Of a DNA stretch of 64,000 bases, positions 37,401-45,916 are shown in pieces; position 1 is the first letter of the stretch; every line of letters starts with the position of its first letter. The notes below the pieces were generated by a model. It ran no database searches and was not told the origin of the DNA. It saw only the letters and a list, made by a program, of their open reading frames with translations. This DNA is from Bacteroidales bacterium (GTDB lineage Bacteria > Bacteroidota > Bacteroidia > Bacteroidales > UBA10428), in NCBI GenBank assembly GCA_035299085.1, contig DATGXG010000029.1:1-64000 (forward strand). The letters are read 5' to 3'. The position numbers and the translations under genes were made by a program.

Positions 37401-37975
37401 TTACCAATATGGAAGTTTATTGGGATCATGCTTTCTTCTCCAATGCTATTCCACAGGCGCCAGTTACCTATACAAGCCTCAATAAGGTATCAGCTGACCT
37501 GCATTACAGGGGATTTTCAAAAAGTTACCGTAAGGGCGGACGTTACGGACCACACTGGTTTGATTATTCAAAGGTGGATAAGGAACCCAAATGGCGTGAC
37601 CTCTCCGGAAAGTACACGCGTTACGGAAATGTGATGCCATTGCTCGAAAAACCGGATAACCGGTATGTTATCAGCAATGCCGGGGATGAAATGACAGTTG
37701 AATTTGATGCGAAACAATTACCACCGTTGCCGAAAGGATGGAAACGCGATTTTCTTATCCGCAGTGTGGGCTGGGTTAAAGACGGTGATCTGAACACAGC
37801 CTTCGGCAACCAGGTGGAACCACTTCCTTTCCACGGAATGAAAAGTTATACTCCGGCCAATCATGACGCCTATCCGCAGACGCCTGAGCTTAAGAAATAC
37901 AACGAGGAATACAATACCCGTGTAGTTACTTCTTCGGGGTATCTGAACGCATTGAAGGAAAAACGAACTAACTGA
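34457..37975 (+). CDS. TPR - VCBS/FG-GAP - ASPIC/UnbV lipoprotein with large conserved-looking C-terminal module
   Basis: A 1172-residue lipoprotein (VLLASAC). Residues 30-200 are TPR repeats (NLGLTYLRMARYPDAEKQL, AISQLKEALKTSPGHIKVL). Residues 290-640 carry VCBS loops (DFDSDGDID, DFDNDGFLD, DADHDGDLD, DFDEDGDID, DINNDGFLD, DFDNDGFQD, DYNDDGDLD). An ASPIC/UnbV domain follows (HFGIGAKVEVRSGE to VRITWTNG). The last 430 residues (from about CPFLYTWNGAEYGFAKD) are an extra region, ending in motifs such as RYGPHWFDYSKV, YTRYGNV, LPPLPKGW, GWVKDGDLNT and PFHGMKSY. I recognise no named family for it. It starts 32 bp after the binding-protein gene and is followed by another CRTAC1 protein 10 bp later. 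Confidence 0.85.
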   Translation: MKSIKITLAVVLVLLASACKQKDNNQNPADLITIKTLGLAYLEEFKLPEAEEQFLKFIKLAPKEKLGYANLGLTYLRMARYPDAEKQLLKAVEIDPADPDIRLILATVFKMEDQIDKAISQLKEALKTSPGHIKVLYELTEIYSSRNDPESQKQREEYLIALTHQAPENLVPRLNLTEVFIRKQENDSAVAMLEVIKKQYPDFPKEAAPYYNSTLQLLKKKDSPNAVVQFTIFHNYLKVTAPYQAGMMDLKGPGGSLIGFPLITFDQQSQLNTMDQGAILEALRYTDVTVSAGLDVIQGTSGITHISASDFDSDGDIDLYAGISDAGTPKHFLLSNDLGRFTDITSKAGLDHKENEIASRFDDFDNDGFLDLFVMGKEGNMLYRNAGKASFDNVTGKAKLSSDAGGNKPLFFDADHDGDLDLLELKSNGIFLYRNNGDGTFTEQAAKMGLTATNMKAAGAAFGDFDEDGDIDLFVSNETGSNVLFSNQREGIYKDVTSASGLVSEGGSSVVTTADINNDGFLDLFVGSVNGTGQLLYLNNHDGTFRRQNSSVLTAFKNLKVYDARFLDFDNDGFQDLILAGESADNSSGLVLLHNNSKGDFTETKGIMPEEPKAARQLAIFDYNDDGDLDLALAGMNGKFYLLRNDGGNNNHYIKMKLMGLKAGSAKNNHFGIGAKVEVRSGELYQTVVVTDPDVHFGLGNKKQADVVRITWTNGVPQNIFMPNSDQALIEAQTLKGSCPFLYTWNGAEYGFAKDILWRSALGMPLGIMGGTTAYGFADASDDYIRISGDQLKPRKGVYSVQVTSELWETIYFDELELIAADHPDSIDILIPEQFTPPPFPGKKVMQVAHPILPVTAVDEQGNDMMPCLREKDDVYVAGFTPDKYQGIVNLHELILDPGKTSSATLLLYLQGWIFPTDASINMALSQSDELKVTAPVIQVLNKSGKWVTVIDNLGFPMGKDKTVIVDLTGKFLSNDHRVKIVTNMEVYWDHAFFSNAIPQAPVTYTSLNKVSADLHYRGFSKSYRKGGRYGPHWFDYSKVDKEPKWRDLSGKYTRYGNVMPLLEKPDNRYVISNAGDEMTVEFDAKQLPPLPKGWKRDFLIRSVGWVKDGDLNTAFGNQVEPLPFHGMKSYTPANHDAYPQTPELKKYNEEYNTRVVTSSGYLNALKEKRTN

Positions 37976-37985
37976 AAAGAGCCGG

Positions 37986-39617
37986 ATGAGACATACTGTT
38001 TTGTTTTTATTTTTAATAGCATCGGCTTTGAGCTCAGAGGGCCAGGTTAAAATGATACGTTTTACCGATGTGGCTTCAAAAGCCGGTATTGATTTCAAAT
38101 ATACCTTCGGCGATAAACATTACGAGAATATCCTCGAAAGCAGCGGATCAGGGATTACCATCTTCGATTACAACAACGATAAGCTCATGGATATCCTGAT
38201 GCTTAACGGCACTTACATTGAAGGAATATCCGATGAAGGAGGTGAGATTTACAAAAACACTCCTGACAGGCTGTACAAAAACAATGGCAACGGAACTTTT
38301 ACCGACGTTACGGTAAAGGCAGGGCTGGTTGACTATAACTGGAGCATGGCCGCAAGCCCCATTGACTATGATAACGACGGCGACCAGGATCTGTTCCTGC
38401 TGAATTACGGGCCTAATGTATTTTACAGGAACAACGGCAACGGCACGTTCACGGATATCACGGATAAACTGAAATTAAAAGGCCCTGAAAAACTGAATGG
38501 ATTTACAAAATGGAGCATCGGCGCGTCGTTTTTCGATAATAATCATGACGGCCGGCTTGATGTGATGGTTGGCAATTTCCTTGCATTTGATCCGAAATAT
38601 ATTTCCACGCAGACTCCCGGAATGATGCCTCACCCCTCAGAATACAATGGACAGGCTTCTTATCTTTACGAACAACAGGCAGATGGAACTTTTGCCGATG
38701 TAACTAAAAAGAACAACCTGTATTTCCCAGATTCAAAATGTATGGGACTTACGGTTTATGATTACGACAACGATAATGACCTCGATATTTTTGAAGCAAA
38801 TGATCACCAGCTGAACTTCATGTTCAGGAATGACAAAGGGGTTTACAACGAAGTGGGCGTATCCATTGGTGTGGCTGCTAACAGCAAAGGCAAGGGCACG
38901 GGTTCCATGCATGGCACTATAGGGGATATTGACGGGGACGGACTGATTGACATCCTGGTTACCGACCTTGAATACGGTGCATTGTATAAAAACCTGGGAA
39001 ACGGACTGTTTACCGATGTAACCGAATCGAGTGGAGTGGCAGGTGCATTGATTGGAAAAGGAGCCTGGGCAAGTGCTTTTATCGACTTTGACAATGATGG
39101 CGACCTAGATATCGTTTCAGCCAATGGAACTGCCGAGGAATTAATCCTTCAACTGCCTGTTTTACTGGAGAACGACGGTAAAGGTCATTTCAAAAATACC
39201 GGATCAACTTACGGGGATTATTTCGGAATAAAGCGGGCGGGGAGGGGACTTGCCGTTTGTGATTATGATAATGACGGCAGTATGGATATCGTCGTTTCGC
39301 ATGTCGATTTGCAGGCTACGGCATCTCTTCTGCATAACAGCGGAGGAAACGGCAATCACTGGCTTGGTATTACACTTGAAGGAAAGAATGGACCTGTGAC
39401 TGCCATTGCGGCAAAAGTATCCGTAACTGCAGGAGGCAGAAAACAGGAGTTTGTGAACCAATGGTCTACCGCCTATCTTTGCAATAATGATCCCCGCATC
39501 CATGTAGGTCTCGGCAAATCAAAAACAGTCGACCAGATTGAGGTGACCTGGAATAACGGGAAAAAAACAGTGATGAAGAATGTGGAAGGAGATAGGTATA
39601 TTGTGATTAAAGAATAA
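37986..39617 (+). CDS. CRTAC1-like VCBS/FG-GAP repeat protein with ASPIC/UnbV domain
   Basis: A 543-residue exported protein with a short signal peptide (ends near SSEGQ). It has the same build as the protein at 24192-25874: VCBS loops DYNNDKLMD, DYDNDGDQD, DNNHDGRLD, DYDNDNDLD, DIDGDGLID, DFDNDGDLD and DYDNDGSMD, then an ASPIC/UnbV tail (AIAAKVSVTAGG to VTWNNGKKT). It is soluble rather than lipidated. Position 10 bp after the 1172-residue protein suggests the two form a complex; this is inference. Confidence 0.87.
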   Translation: MRHTVLFLFLIASALSSEGQVKMIRFTDVASKAGIDFKYTFGDKHYENILESSGSGITIFDYNNDKLMDILMLNGTYIEGISDEGGEIYKNTPDRLYKNNGNGTFTDVTVKAGLVDYNWSMAASPIDYDNDGDQDLFLLNYGPNVFYRNNGNGTFTDITDKLKLKGPEKLNGFTKWSIGASFFDNNHDGRLDVMVGNFLAFDPKYISTQTPGMMPHPSEYNGQASYLYEQQADGTFADVTKKNNLYFPDSKCMGLTVYDYDNDNDLDIFEANDHQLNFMFRNDKGVYNEVGVSIGVAANSKGKGTGSMHGTIGDIDGDGLIDILVTDLEYGALYKNLGNGLFTDVTESSGVAGALIGKGAWASAFIDFDNDGDLDIVSANGTAEELILQLPVLLENDGKGHFKNTGSTYGDYFGIKRAGRGLAVCDYDNDGSMDIVVSHVDLQATASLLHNSGGNGNHWLGITLEGKNGPVTAIAAKVSVTAGGRKQEFVNQWSTAYLCNNDPRIHVGLGKSKTVDQIEVTWNNGKKTVMKNVEGDRYIVIKE

Positions 39618-39702
39618 TTTGCTAATGTGTTAATGTGCCAATGTGCCAATGTGTTAATGTGCCAATATGCCAATGTGCCAATAATTAGCACATTAGCAAA
39701 TT
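39616..39702. repeat. Inverted repeat with nested GTGCCAAT tandem units
   Basis: AATTTGCTAATGTG... (39616-39634) pairs with 39684-39702 over 19 bp with one mismatch. Between them the unit ATGTGCCA recurs several times. The element begins in the stop codon of the CRTAC1 gene and could act as an RNA hairpin between it and the ligase gene. No T-tract follows. Confidence 0.7.
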
Positions 39703-39750
39703 GGCAAATTAGCACATTATAGAAAGAAAAACATTTAATATAACATTGAT

Positions 39751-41076
39751 ATGAACCAATACATCGAACGCGTCATTGACCTGACGAAGCCGGAAAAGAA
39801 CATCATTTACAATATGTCGCATGAAGAGGCAGTGAATATCCTTAAAAGCGGCGATGTGGATGCTGTTCGGAAGATTGACGGACAGTTTGCCCTGTTATCA
39901 GTCGACGGTAAAACAATTCGGATGGCCCGTTCCATCAGCAGACCCTTACGGTATTTCATTGCAAAACGGGCGGCAGGACCCAACCTGGTTGTAGCCGAAA
40001 GGATTGACGAAATCTACAAATATCTAGTCAGCGAAGGTCTTGATGACCAGTTCCACCCTTCTTATACCCGAATGGTACCCGCTCATTATATAACTAAAAT
40101 TGAGCTGCTGGGTTGCCCTGATCCTAACCCGGTGTATGACCGGTTCTTTACACCGCAACGCAATAGATTCTCTGCGGATGATCCGTCTTCCATAGGCAAA
40201 TTGTATATCGGAAATCTCTATAATGAAATTAAGAAATGGCTTTCGGGCCATGCTGTTAACGGCCCCATTGGTGTCAGCTTTTCAGCAGGCATCGACAGCG
40301 GATCCGTATTCTTGCTGACCTATCATGCCTTACGCGAACTGGGCCTGAGTCCCTCAAGATTAAAAGCTTTTACATTAAGCGTGGATGGCGACGGGCAAGA
40401 CCTAATGCAGGCAAGAGATTTCATGGAAAAACTGGGACTTGAAATGTTCCTGGAGCCTGTGGAGGTTGATTTCTCCAGCCTTAACTGGCAAAAGGCGGTT
40501 AAGATCATGGAAGATTATAAGCCGCTTGATGTACAATCTGCTACAATGAGCCTTGCTTTGCTCGAAGGCATCAGGAACCGTTACCCTGATTGGAAATATG
40601 TAATCAGCGGGGAAGGCGGCGATGAAAATCTTAAAGATTACCCTATTGAGGAAAACCCGGAGCTCACCATCCGCAGTGTGCTGAATAACCTTATGCTGTA
40701 TCACGAGGGCTGGGGCGTAGCATCAATAAAACATTCACTCACCTATTCCGGCGGATTAAGCCGTGGAATCACCCGCACACTGGCACCGGCAGAAATGCTC
40801 GGATTTGATGATTTCAGCCCCTATACGCTGCCCAATGTGATAGAAATAGCCGAGGGTATACCCTACATTGAAATGACTGACTGGGATCATGAAAAACTAT
40901 ATGAACTGAAGGGTTCCATTGTAGCATCCGGTGTTAAAGCTGTAACCGGTATGGACATGCCTGTATATCCGAAAAGACGTTTTCAGCATGGCGCCGCTTC
41001 AGGAAAAGCATTTAAAAAACTTTTCCCTGAAAAAGAGATTGTGTACAGGAAGCAATTCCTTTCGATGTATGAATGA
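39751..41076 (+). CDS. Asparagine-synthetase-like ATP-dependent amide ligase without glutaminase Cys
   Basis: A 441-residue cytoplasmic protein. The C-terminal half is an asparagine synthetase domain: pyrophosphate loop SFSAGIDSGS (usual SGGxDS), FTLSVDGDG, then VISGEGGDE. The N-terminal 130 residues resemble a shortened class II glutaminase domain (KIDGQFALLSVDGKTIRMARS) but start MNQY, with no Cys at position 2, so glutamine hydrolysis is not expected. Enzymes like this (beta-lactam synthetase, carbapenam synthetase, lasso-peptide cyclase) adenylate a carboxylate and form an amide with another amine. The radical SAM gene overlaps its stop by 8 bp, pointing to a joint pathway. The substrate is unknown. 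Confidence 0.8.
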   Translation: MNQYIERVIDLTKPEKNIIYNMSHEEAVNILKSGDVDAVRKIDGQFALLSVDGKTIRMARSISRPLRYFIAKRAAGPNLVVAERIDEIYKYLVSEGLDDQFHPSYTRMVPAHYITKIELLGCPDPNPVYDRFFTPQRNRFSADDPSSIGKLYIGNLYNEIKKWLSGHAVNGPIGVSFSAGIDSGSVFLLTYHALRELGLSPSRLKAFTLSVDGDGQDLMQARDFMEKLGLEMFLEPVEVDFSSLNWQKAVKIMEDYKPLDVQSATMSLALLEGIRNRYPDWKYVISGEGGDENLKDYPIEENPELTIRSVLNNLMLYHEGWGVASIKHSLTYSGGLSRGITRTLAPAEMLGFDDFSPYTLPNVIEIAEGIPYIEMTDWDHEKLYELKGSIVASGVKAVTGMDMPVYPKRRFQHGAASGKAFKKLFPEKEIVYRKQFLSMYE

Positions 41077-42025
41077 TCCGGGTATTATTCATAATAACCG
41101 GATCATTTCACACAGGGGTCCGAAAAACATCGTGGATCCCTTCAGACCTTATGGCTGGCTGGTAGAAAAGGAGAGAACTTCAAAAGGCATTGTTGAAGAC
41201 ACTGCTGTAGTGTTCCTTACAAACAGGGAATGCCCTCTTCACTGCCTCATGTGTGACCTGTGGAAAAACACACTGGATGAAACCGTTACGCCAGGCGCCA
41301 TACCTGCACAAGTTCAGTATGTTTTGTCGCATATCAGCGGTGTAAAGCATATTAAGCTATATAACAGTGGCAGCTTTTTTGACCCCAATGCGATACCTCC
41401 CGGAGATTACAAAGCGATTGCCGATTTGCTCAGTGACTTTGAAACGGTAATTGTCGAAAGCCACCCGGTGTTTATAAACCACCGTACTGAGGAATTTAGG
41501 AAAATGCTTAAACCGGATTTACATGTGGCTATTGGGCTTGAAATCGCTGATGACAGGATGCTGCTGAAACTCAATAAGAGGATGAGCCTTTCCGATTTTA
41601 AGAAGTCAGTCGGATTTCTGAGTAACCTGTCGGTTCTGTCGCGTGCATTTATTCTTCTCCGGCCGCCATTTGCATCGGAAGAAGAAGGTATTGAATGGGC
41701 GTGTAAATCCATTGATTTTGCGTTTAGCGCGGGTATTGAATGTTGCACGGTAATACCGGTGAGGGGAGGAAACGGTGTCATGGAACAACTGAAAAATGAC
41801 GGCATGTTTTTACCCCCTGATATCCGGTCGCTTGAAAAGGTGATTGAATACGGAATCAGTCTTCAAAAAGGTAGGGTATTTGCCGATACTTGGGATCTCG
41901 GGCTTTTCTCAACGTGTGATCACTGCCTGACTGCCAGAACAGAAAGGTTAAACATAATGAATCTTACTCAGGAGATACCTGGACAAATTGTTTGTGAATG
42001 TAACCATACATCCCTTCACACCTGA
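41069..42025 (+). CDS. Radical SAM enzyme (COG1244/RaSEA-like)
   Basis: A 318-residue protein from the ATG at 41069, which overlaps the ligase stop by 8 bp. An earlier in-frame ATG at 40988 would run 27 residues into the ligase gene and is less likely. The 4Fe-4S motif is Cys55-x3-Cys59-x2-Cys62 in RECPLHCLMCDLW; GSFFDPNAIP and VESHPVFI follow, as in the COG1244 group related to the archaeosine enzyme RaSEA. Further Cys residues near the C-terminus (STCDHC, VCEC) may bind a second cluster. It generates a 5'-deoxyadenosyl radical; the substrate is not evident. Tight coupling to an amide ligase suggests a modification or ligation cascade on one molecule. Confidence 0.83.
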   Translation: MNDPGIIHNNRIISHRGPKNIVDPFRPYGWLVEKERTSKGIVEDTAVVFLTNRECPLHCLMCDLWKNTLDETVTPGAIPAQVQYVLSHISGVKHIKLYNSGSFFDPNAIPPGDYKAIADLLSDFETVIVESHPVFINHRTEEFRKMLKPDLHVAIGLEIADDRMLLKLNKRMSLSDFKKSVGFLSNLSVLSRAFILLRPPFASEEEGIEWACKSIDFAFSAGIECCTVIPVRGGNGVMEQLKNDGMFLPPDIRSLEKVIEYGISLQKGRVFADTWDLGLFSTCDHCLTARTERLNIMNLTQEIPGQIVCECNHTSLHT

Positions 42026-42079
42026 CAGTGCACGAAGGACTGTCAGCGTTTGATTTTTTAATTATAATTTACCTGATAA

Positions 42080-42586
42080 ATGAAAAAACTGATTTTTTTA
42101 CCTCTGACGATTCTTGTTGTCATGTCATGCACACAAAACAACGATGCATTGAAACATAAAGCACTATCCATTGCCACGCAATTTGCGTTACAAAAAACCG
42201 ATCAGGGGAAAGCATTTACCGATTCAAACGGTGTAGTCTCCGTAGGCGACAGTATGGCACGATTTGTAATCGATCCTGGCCGGGTATTTTCGGGATTGGC
42301 TGACTCCGCTTCCAAAAACAGCCAGGTGTGGATTACAATTGATTCCATACATGAACAGGGACTGATGCCGGATTACCATTTACTACTTGAATCGGATGGT
42401 GATTCACTTAAAATCGCCCGTGTCATCCGTTCGGATGCCAGGATATTAGGCATTAATGAAGGCATTATAACAGCTGAAGTACCTACTCATGATCCTTCAT
42501 CACCTTTGTATTACTGCTCAGAGTGCAGAGACACCGTGTTATTTAAGCTGAAAGGAGAATCACTCATCCTGGCGACCCGAAGGTGA
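42080..42586 (+). CDS. Small lipoprotein of unknown function
   Basis: A 168-residue lipoprotein (lipobox VVMSC). It ends with ECRDTVLFKLKGESLIL and contains a Cys pair in YCSEC. No recognised family. It is the last plus-strand gene of the run, 54 bp after the radical SAM gene, and converges with the minus-strand CRTAC1 gene 12 bp away. It may or may not belong to the same transcript. Confidence 0.6.
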   Translation: MKKLIFLPLTILVVMSCTQNNDALKHKALSIATQFALQKTDQGKAFTDSNGVVSVGDSMARFVIDPGRVFSGLADSASKNSQVWITIDSIHEQGLMPDYHLLLESDGDSLKIARVIRSDARILGINEGIITAEVPTHDPSSPLYYCSECRDTVLFKLKGESLILATRR

Positions 42587-42598
42587 ACGCTCACATGA

Positions 42599-45500
42599 CT
42601 ATGGGCGCTGTTTGTAAACGGCCACTTTATTCCTGTTTACACCTGCCACAACAAGGGAGGTATCGCCCTTAAAATAAAGAAGTGACTGAACCATTCCCTT
42701 GATGGCCATTCCGCTTTGAGACGGAGACAATACATTAAACGTTCCTTTTCCGGTATTCAGCATCACATTACTCTTGCTGGCATCATAATAGCCGGTGGCA
42801 ATATCATAGGTATGATCGTTTCCTGTAAGGATAACATCCTGCATATTGTCCCCGTTAAGATCCGTTACAATCATTCTGGTTATAGGCGCCAATTGCAGAG
42901 GCAGGGGCAGCTTTTCCCAGGTAAAGGTACCTTTGTCATTCCAAAGGATGTAGCTTGAAGCGGTTTTAACCTGCAACTTAAATTCAGCCTGTTTAAGAAA
43001 AGCCGGATCAATCATGTCCTTAAAAGAGGCGTAGCTAAACGTGGCGTAATCCTGGAATCTCCTGGCAAAATAGTTGGATTGTGACCACAGTTCATCCAGG
43101 TAATTTATGGGATATTCTGTCATCTGGCCTGAAATGTCGGTCCAGTAACCGGTTGCTATCGGATCAATTGTACCGTCCATATCCAGGTCAATTGCATAAA
43201 GCGAAAGAGGATACTGATCGGAAACGGTAAACCGGTTGTTTTCACCCAGGTTACCGGCTATATAGTCTTCATCGCCGTCCTGGTCAAAATCACCCGCTGC
43301 CAAAGAATACCATATCCCGGTATGGTCATTGAATCCGCTGATTGTCTGTGGTTCAAGCCCTTTTCCCTTTATGTTCTTTAATATCAGGAGGGAATTCCAG
43401 TCGCGTGCCAGCAATAAATCTTCAAATCCATCCTTATCATAATCCGTCCAGATGGCATCGGTAACCATGCCCAGGTTGAGCTTGCACCAGGGTTCAACAT
43501 ACAATCTTCCTTTATCATTAAGTACAAGCCAGCTATGGTTTGCATAAGGATACATACCTTTTTTAACACGTGAAGCGATAAAGAAATCCATATCACCGTC
43601 ATGATCAAAATCAATAGCACGGATAACGGAGGCAGGAAACTGGGGTATTGGTAACTGCGTTCTTTCATATTTGCCATTCTGGTTTACATACAGAAAGTGC
43701 TTATATTCGCTTTCATCCTGGTTTTCATATCCGCCGGCAATGGCGACTACATCGTTGTCTCCGTCGTTGTCAACGTCAGCTATTTCAAAGCCTGATTCAG
43801 AAAATTCCTTGTGACCGGTGAGGCCCGGGAATTCAGTTCTTATAAAACGGTTGTCTTTTTGGATATAGACCATTGTCGGCAATTGATTGGTTGATCCGAT
43901 AATGATATCGTCAAGACCGTCATTGTTGATATCACCTTTTGCCATGCACGGACCGATCTGGGAGAATTTGTGCTGAATGATTTTTTGGTTCAGGAAGAAA
44001 TCAGGAAAATCGGTCTGCTGATGCACATAATCGATTACATCATCCGCTTTTTCAAACATATAGCTCTTCTTAACCGGGTTACTATGCGGTTTCTGCACGG
44101 CATTATTTTCATCTATAACGATCATCCCGTTAATAGCGGGTGTTTTAATAACCGTTTCATTGCCCGAGGCAGGCCATGTTATGCGCAATGAATCGATCTT
44201 TTGATTTTTTCCTATACCGAAGTGCAACACCGGATCCACTGACGAAGCATAGCCGCGTGTAAGAAACTTTTCAAGGAACTGGTATTTACCATTGCTCCAG
44301 ATTTCGGCTTTGGCTCCTACAGCCATAGTGTTTCCGCCTTTTCCGATAAGACGTATAGAGATATAATTCGAGGTTTTGGAAGATTTTTCAATAGTCTTGT
44401 TCCGATACACAAAAGCGTTATCGTCGAGGTTATTAGTGACATAATCAAGATCGCCGTCATTATCCAGGTCAACGAAAGAAGCTCCATAGGAATATGAAGG
44501 AGTTTTTCCAAGCCATTCGTCCGTCTTTTGGACAAACTTAAGATTGCCTGTGTTTTCAAATGCCATATTAGGCACCTTAATCGCAGGGGCCTTGTCAATA
44601 ATCTGTTCATCTGTACCCAGGGACCCGAACATTTCGGCTTTATATTTTGTCCAGTCCTTATCGGTCATATCTTTAGGATAGCCATTGGCAACAAGAAGGT
44701 CTTTATCACCGTCATTGTCATAATCGGCAAATAAAGGTGACCAGCTCCATTCTGTGGCATAAATTCCTGCATACTGACCCACTTCACTGTAGGGTACAAG
44801 ATCGCCGTTAATTAATCCGTTATGAACCTGGAGCATGTTGCGGAGTATCTGGTGCTCATATCCGAACTTATCGTCATTCAGGTAAAATATATAACTGAAC
44901 CCGTTAATCGTTTGTTTTTTCTTGTAATAATGTTCCGGCAGCATATCCATCGTAAAGATGTCAGGAAAGCCGTCGTTATTGATATCAGCCATGTCATCAC
45001 CCATTGATGATTTGGTTTGATACGAAAGAAGGGAGGCAATTTCATTTTTAAAAGTTCCGTTGCGCTGGTTTATATAAAGGAGGTCGTTTGACATGTAATC
45101 GTTGGATACATAAATATCCGGGTAACCGTCTTTATTTACATCGCCGATTGCCAGTCCCAGTCCGAATCCCTCAATTGTTATCCCGGCTTCAACAGTAACA
45201 TTTGTAAAAGTTCCGTCATTATTGTTCCTGTAAAGCTGATCGTTGTTTTGTGCAGTGCCATCAGTGATTTTTGCCCTGTACATCGTATTCATGCGGGTTG
45301 TCAGCGTATTGTTCAAAACATACAGGTCGAGATCCCCATCGAGATCATAATCGAAGAAAGCGGCATTTACACTCTGATGATCATCGGCTATCCCATATTT
45401 CTCAGCCATTTCAGTGAAAGTAGGGGATTCTTTTCCTTTGGAACCATTATTGATCCACAACCTGTTTTTACAGTTTGCCGGGTTAGGCCCGGTGCTTGTA

Positions 45501-45874
45501 AGATATACATCCAGTAATCCGTCGTTATTTATATCAACCATGGATACACCGCTGTACCACTGGCTATTGTTAAGTCCTTCAAAATTTCGTGTAATGTCCA
45601 TGAAATTAAAATCTCCAAGATTAAGGTACACTCTCGGAGAAACCATGTTTCCTGCAAAAACGATATCCTGCAGTCCGTCATTGTTCAGGTCGCCAATACC
45701 CACACCGGCTCCGTTGTAGATGTATTCATATGTCATCACATGAAAACTGTCGCTTTCAGTTATCCGGTTATTAAAGTCGATTCCTGTCTGCTTTGCTGTA
45801 AGCAGTTGAAACCTTGGTGATTTTGAGCATGAAATGGCAAGCAATGCCAGAACAGCAAGGGCAATATTTTTCAT
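42599..45874 (-). CDS. Large VCBS/FG-GAP repeat lipoprotein with ASPIC/UnbV domain, SusCD-linked
   Basis: A 1091-residue lipoprotein (LLAISC). It has one set of VCBS loops (DLNNDGLQD, DINNDGLLD, DYDLDGDLD, DVNKDGYPD, DINNDGFPD, DYDNDGDKD, DLDNDGDLD), an ASPIC/UnbV domain near residue 530 (AVGAKAEIWSNGKY to LRITWPAS), and a second series of VCBS loops in the C-terminal half (DINNDGLDD, DVDNDGDND, DFDHDGDMD, DYDKDGFED, DFDQDGDED, DLDMDGTID). Such proteins are commonly found next to SusC/SusD in Bacteroidota. Here it is downstream of SusD, after a terminator, so it is probably expressed at a lower level. It likely sits on the cell surface; its ligand is unknown. Confidence 0.87.
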   Translation of the reverse strand: MKNIALAVLALLAISCSKSPRFQLLTAKQTGIDFNNRITESDSFHVMTYEYIYNGAGVGIGDLNNDGLQDIVFAGNMVSPRVYLNLGDFNFMDITRNFEGLNNSQWYSGVSMVDINNDGLLDVYLTSTGPNPANCKNRLWINNGSKGKESPTFTEMAEKYGIADDHQSVNAAFFDYDLDGDLDLYVLNNTLTTRMNTMYRAKITDGTAQNNDQLYRNNNDGTFTNVTVEAGITIEGFGLGLAIGDVNKDGYPDIYVSNDYMSNDLLYINQRNGTFKNEIASLLSYQTKSSMGDDMADINNDGFPDIFTMDMLPEHYYKKKQTINGFSYIFYLNDDKFGYEHQILRNMLQVHNGLINGDLVPYSEVGQYAGIYATEWSWSPLFADYDNDGDKDLLVANGYPKDMTDKDWTKYKAEMFGSLGTDEQIIDKAPAIKVPNMAFENTGNLKFVQKTDEWLGKTPSYSYGASFVDLDNDGDLDYVTNNLDDNAFVYRNKTIEKSSKTSNYISIRLIGKGGNTMAVGAKAEIWSNGKYQFLEKFLTRGYASSVDPVLHFGIGKNQKIDSLRITWPASGNETVIKTPAINGMIVIDENNAVQKPHSNPVKKSYMFEKADDVIDYVHQQTDFPDFFLNQKIIQHKFSQIGPCMAKGDINNDGLDDIIIGSTNQLPTMVYIQKDNRFIRTEFPGLTGHKEFSESGFEIADVDNDGDNDVVAIAGGYENQDESEYKHFLYVNQNGKYERTQLPIPQFPASVIRAIDFDHDGDMDFFIASRVKKGMYPYANHSWLVLNDKGRLYVEPWCKLNLGMVTDAIWTDYDKDGFEDLLLARDWNSLLILKNIKGKGLEPQTISGFNDHTGIWYSLAAGDFDQDGDEDYIAGNLGENNRFTVSDQYPLSLYAIDLDMDGTIDPIATGYWTDISGQMTEYPINYLDELWSQSNYFARRFQDYATFSYASFKDMIDPAFLKQAEFKLQVKTASSYILWNDKGTFTWEKLPLPLQLAPITRMIVTDLNGDNMQDVILTGNDHTYDIATGYYDASKSNVMLNTGKGTFNVLSPSQSGMAIKGMVQSLLYFKGDTSLVVAGVNRNKVAVYKQRP

Positions 45875-45916
45875 GGATTCTCTTATTTAACAGATGCAGC
45901 AAAGGATGTAAATATA

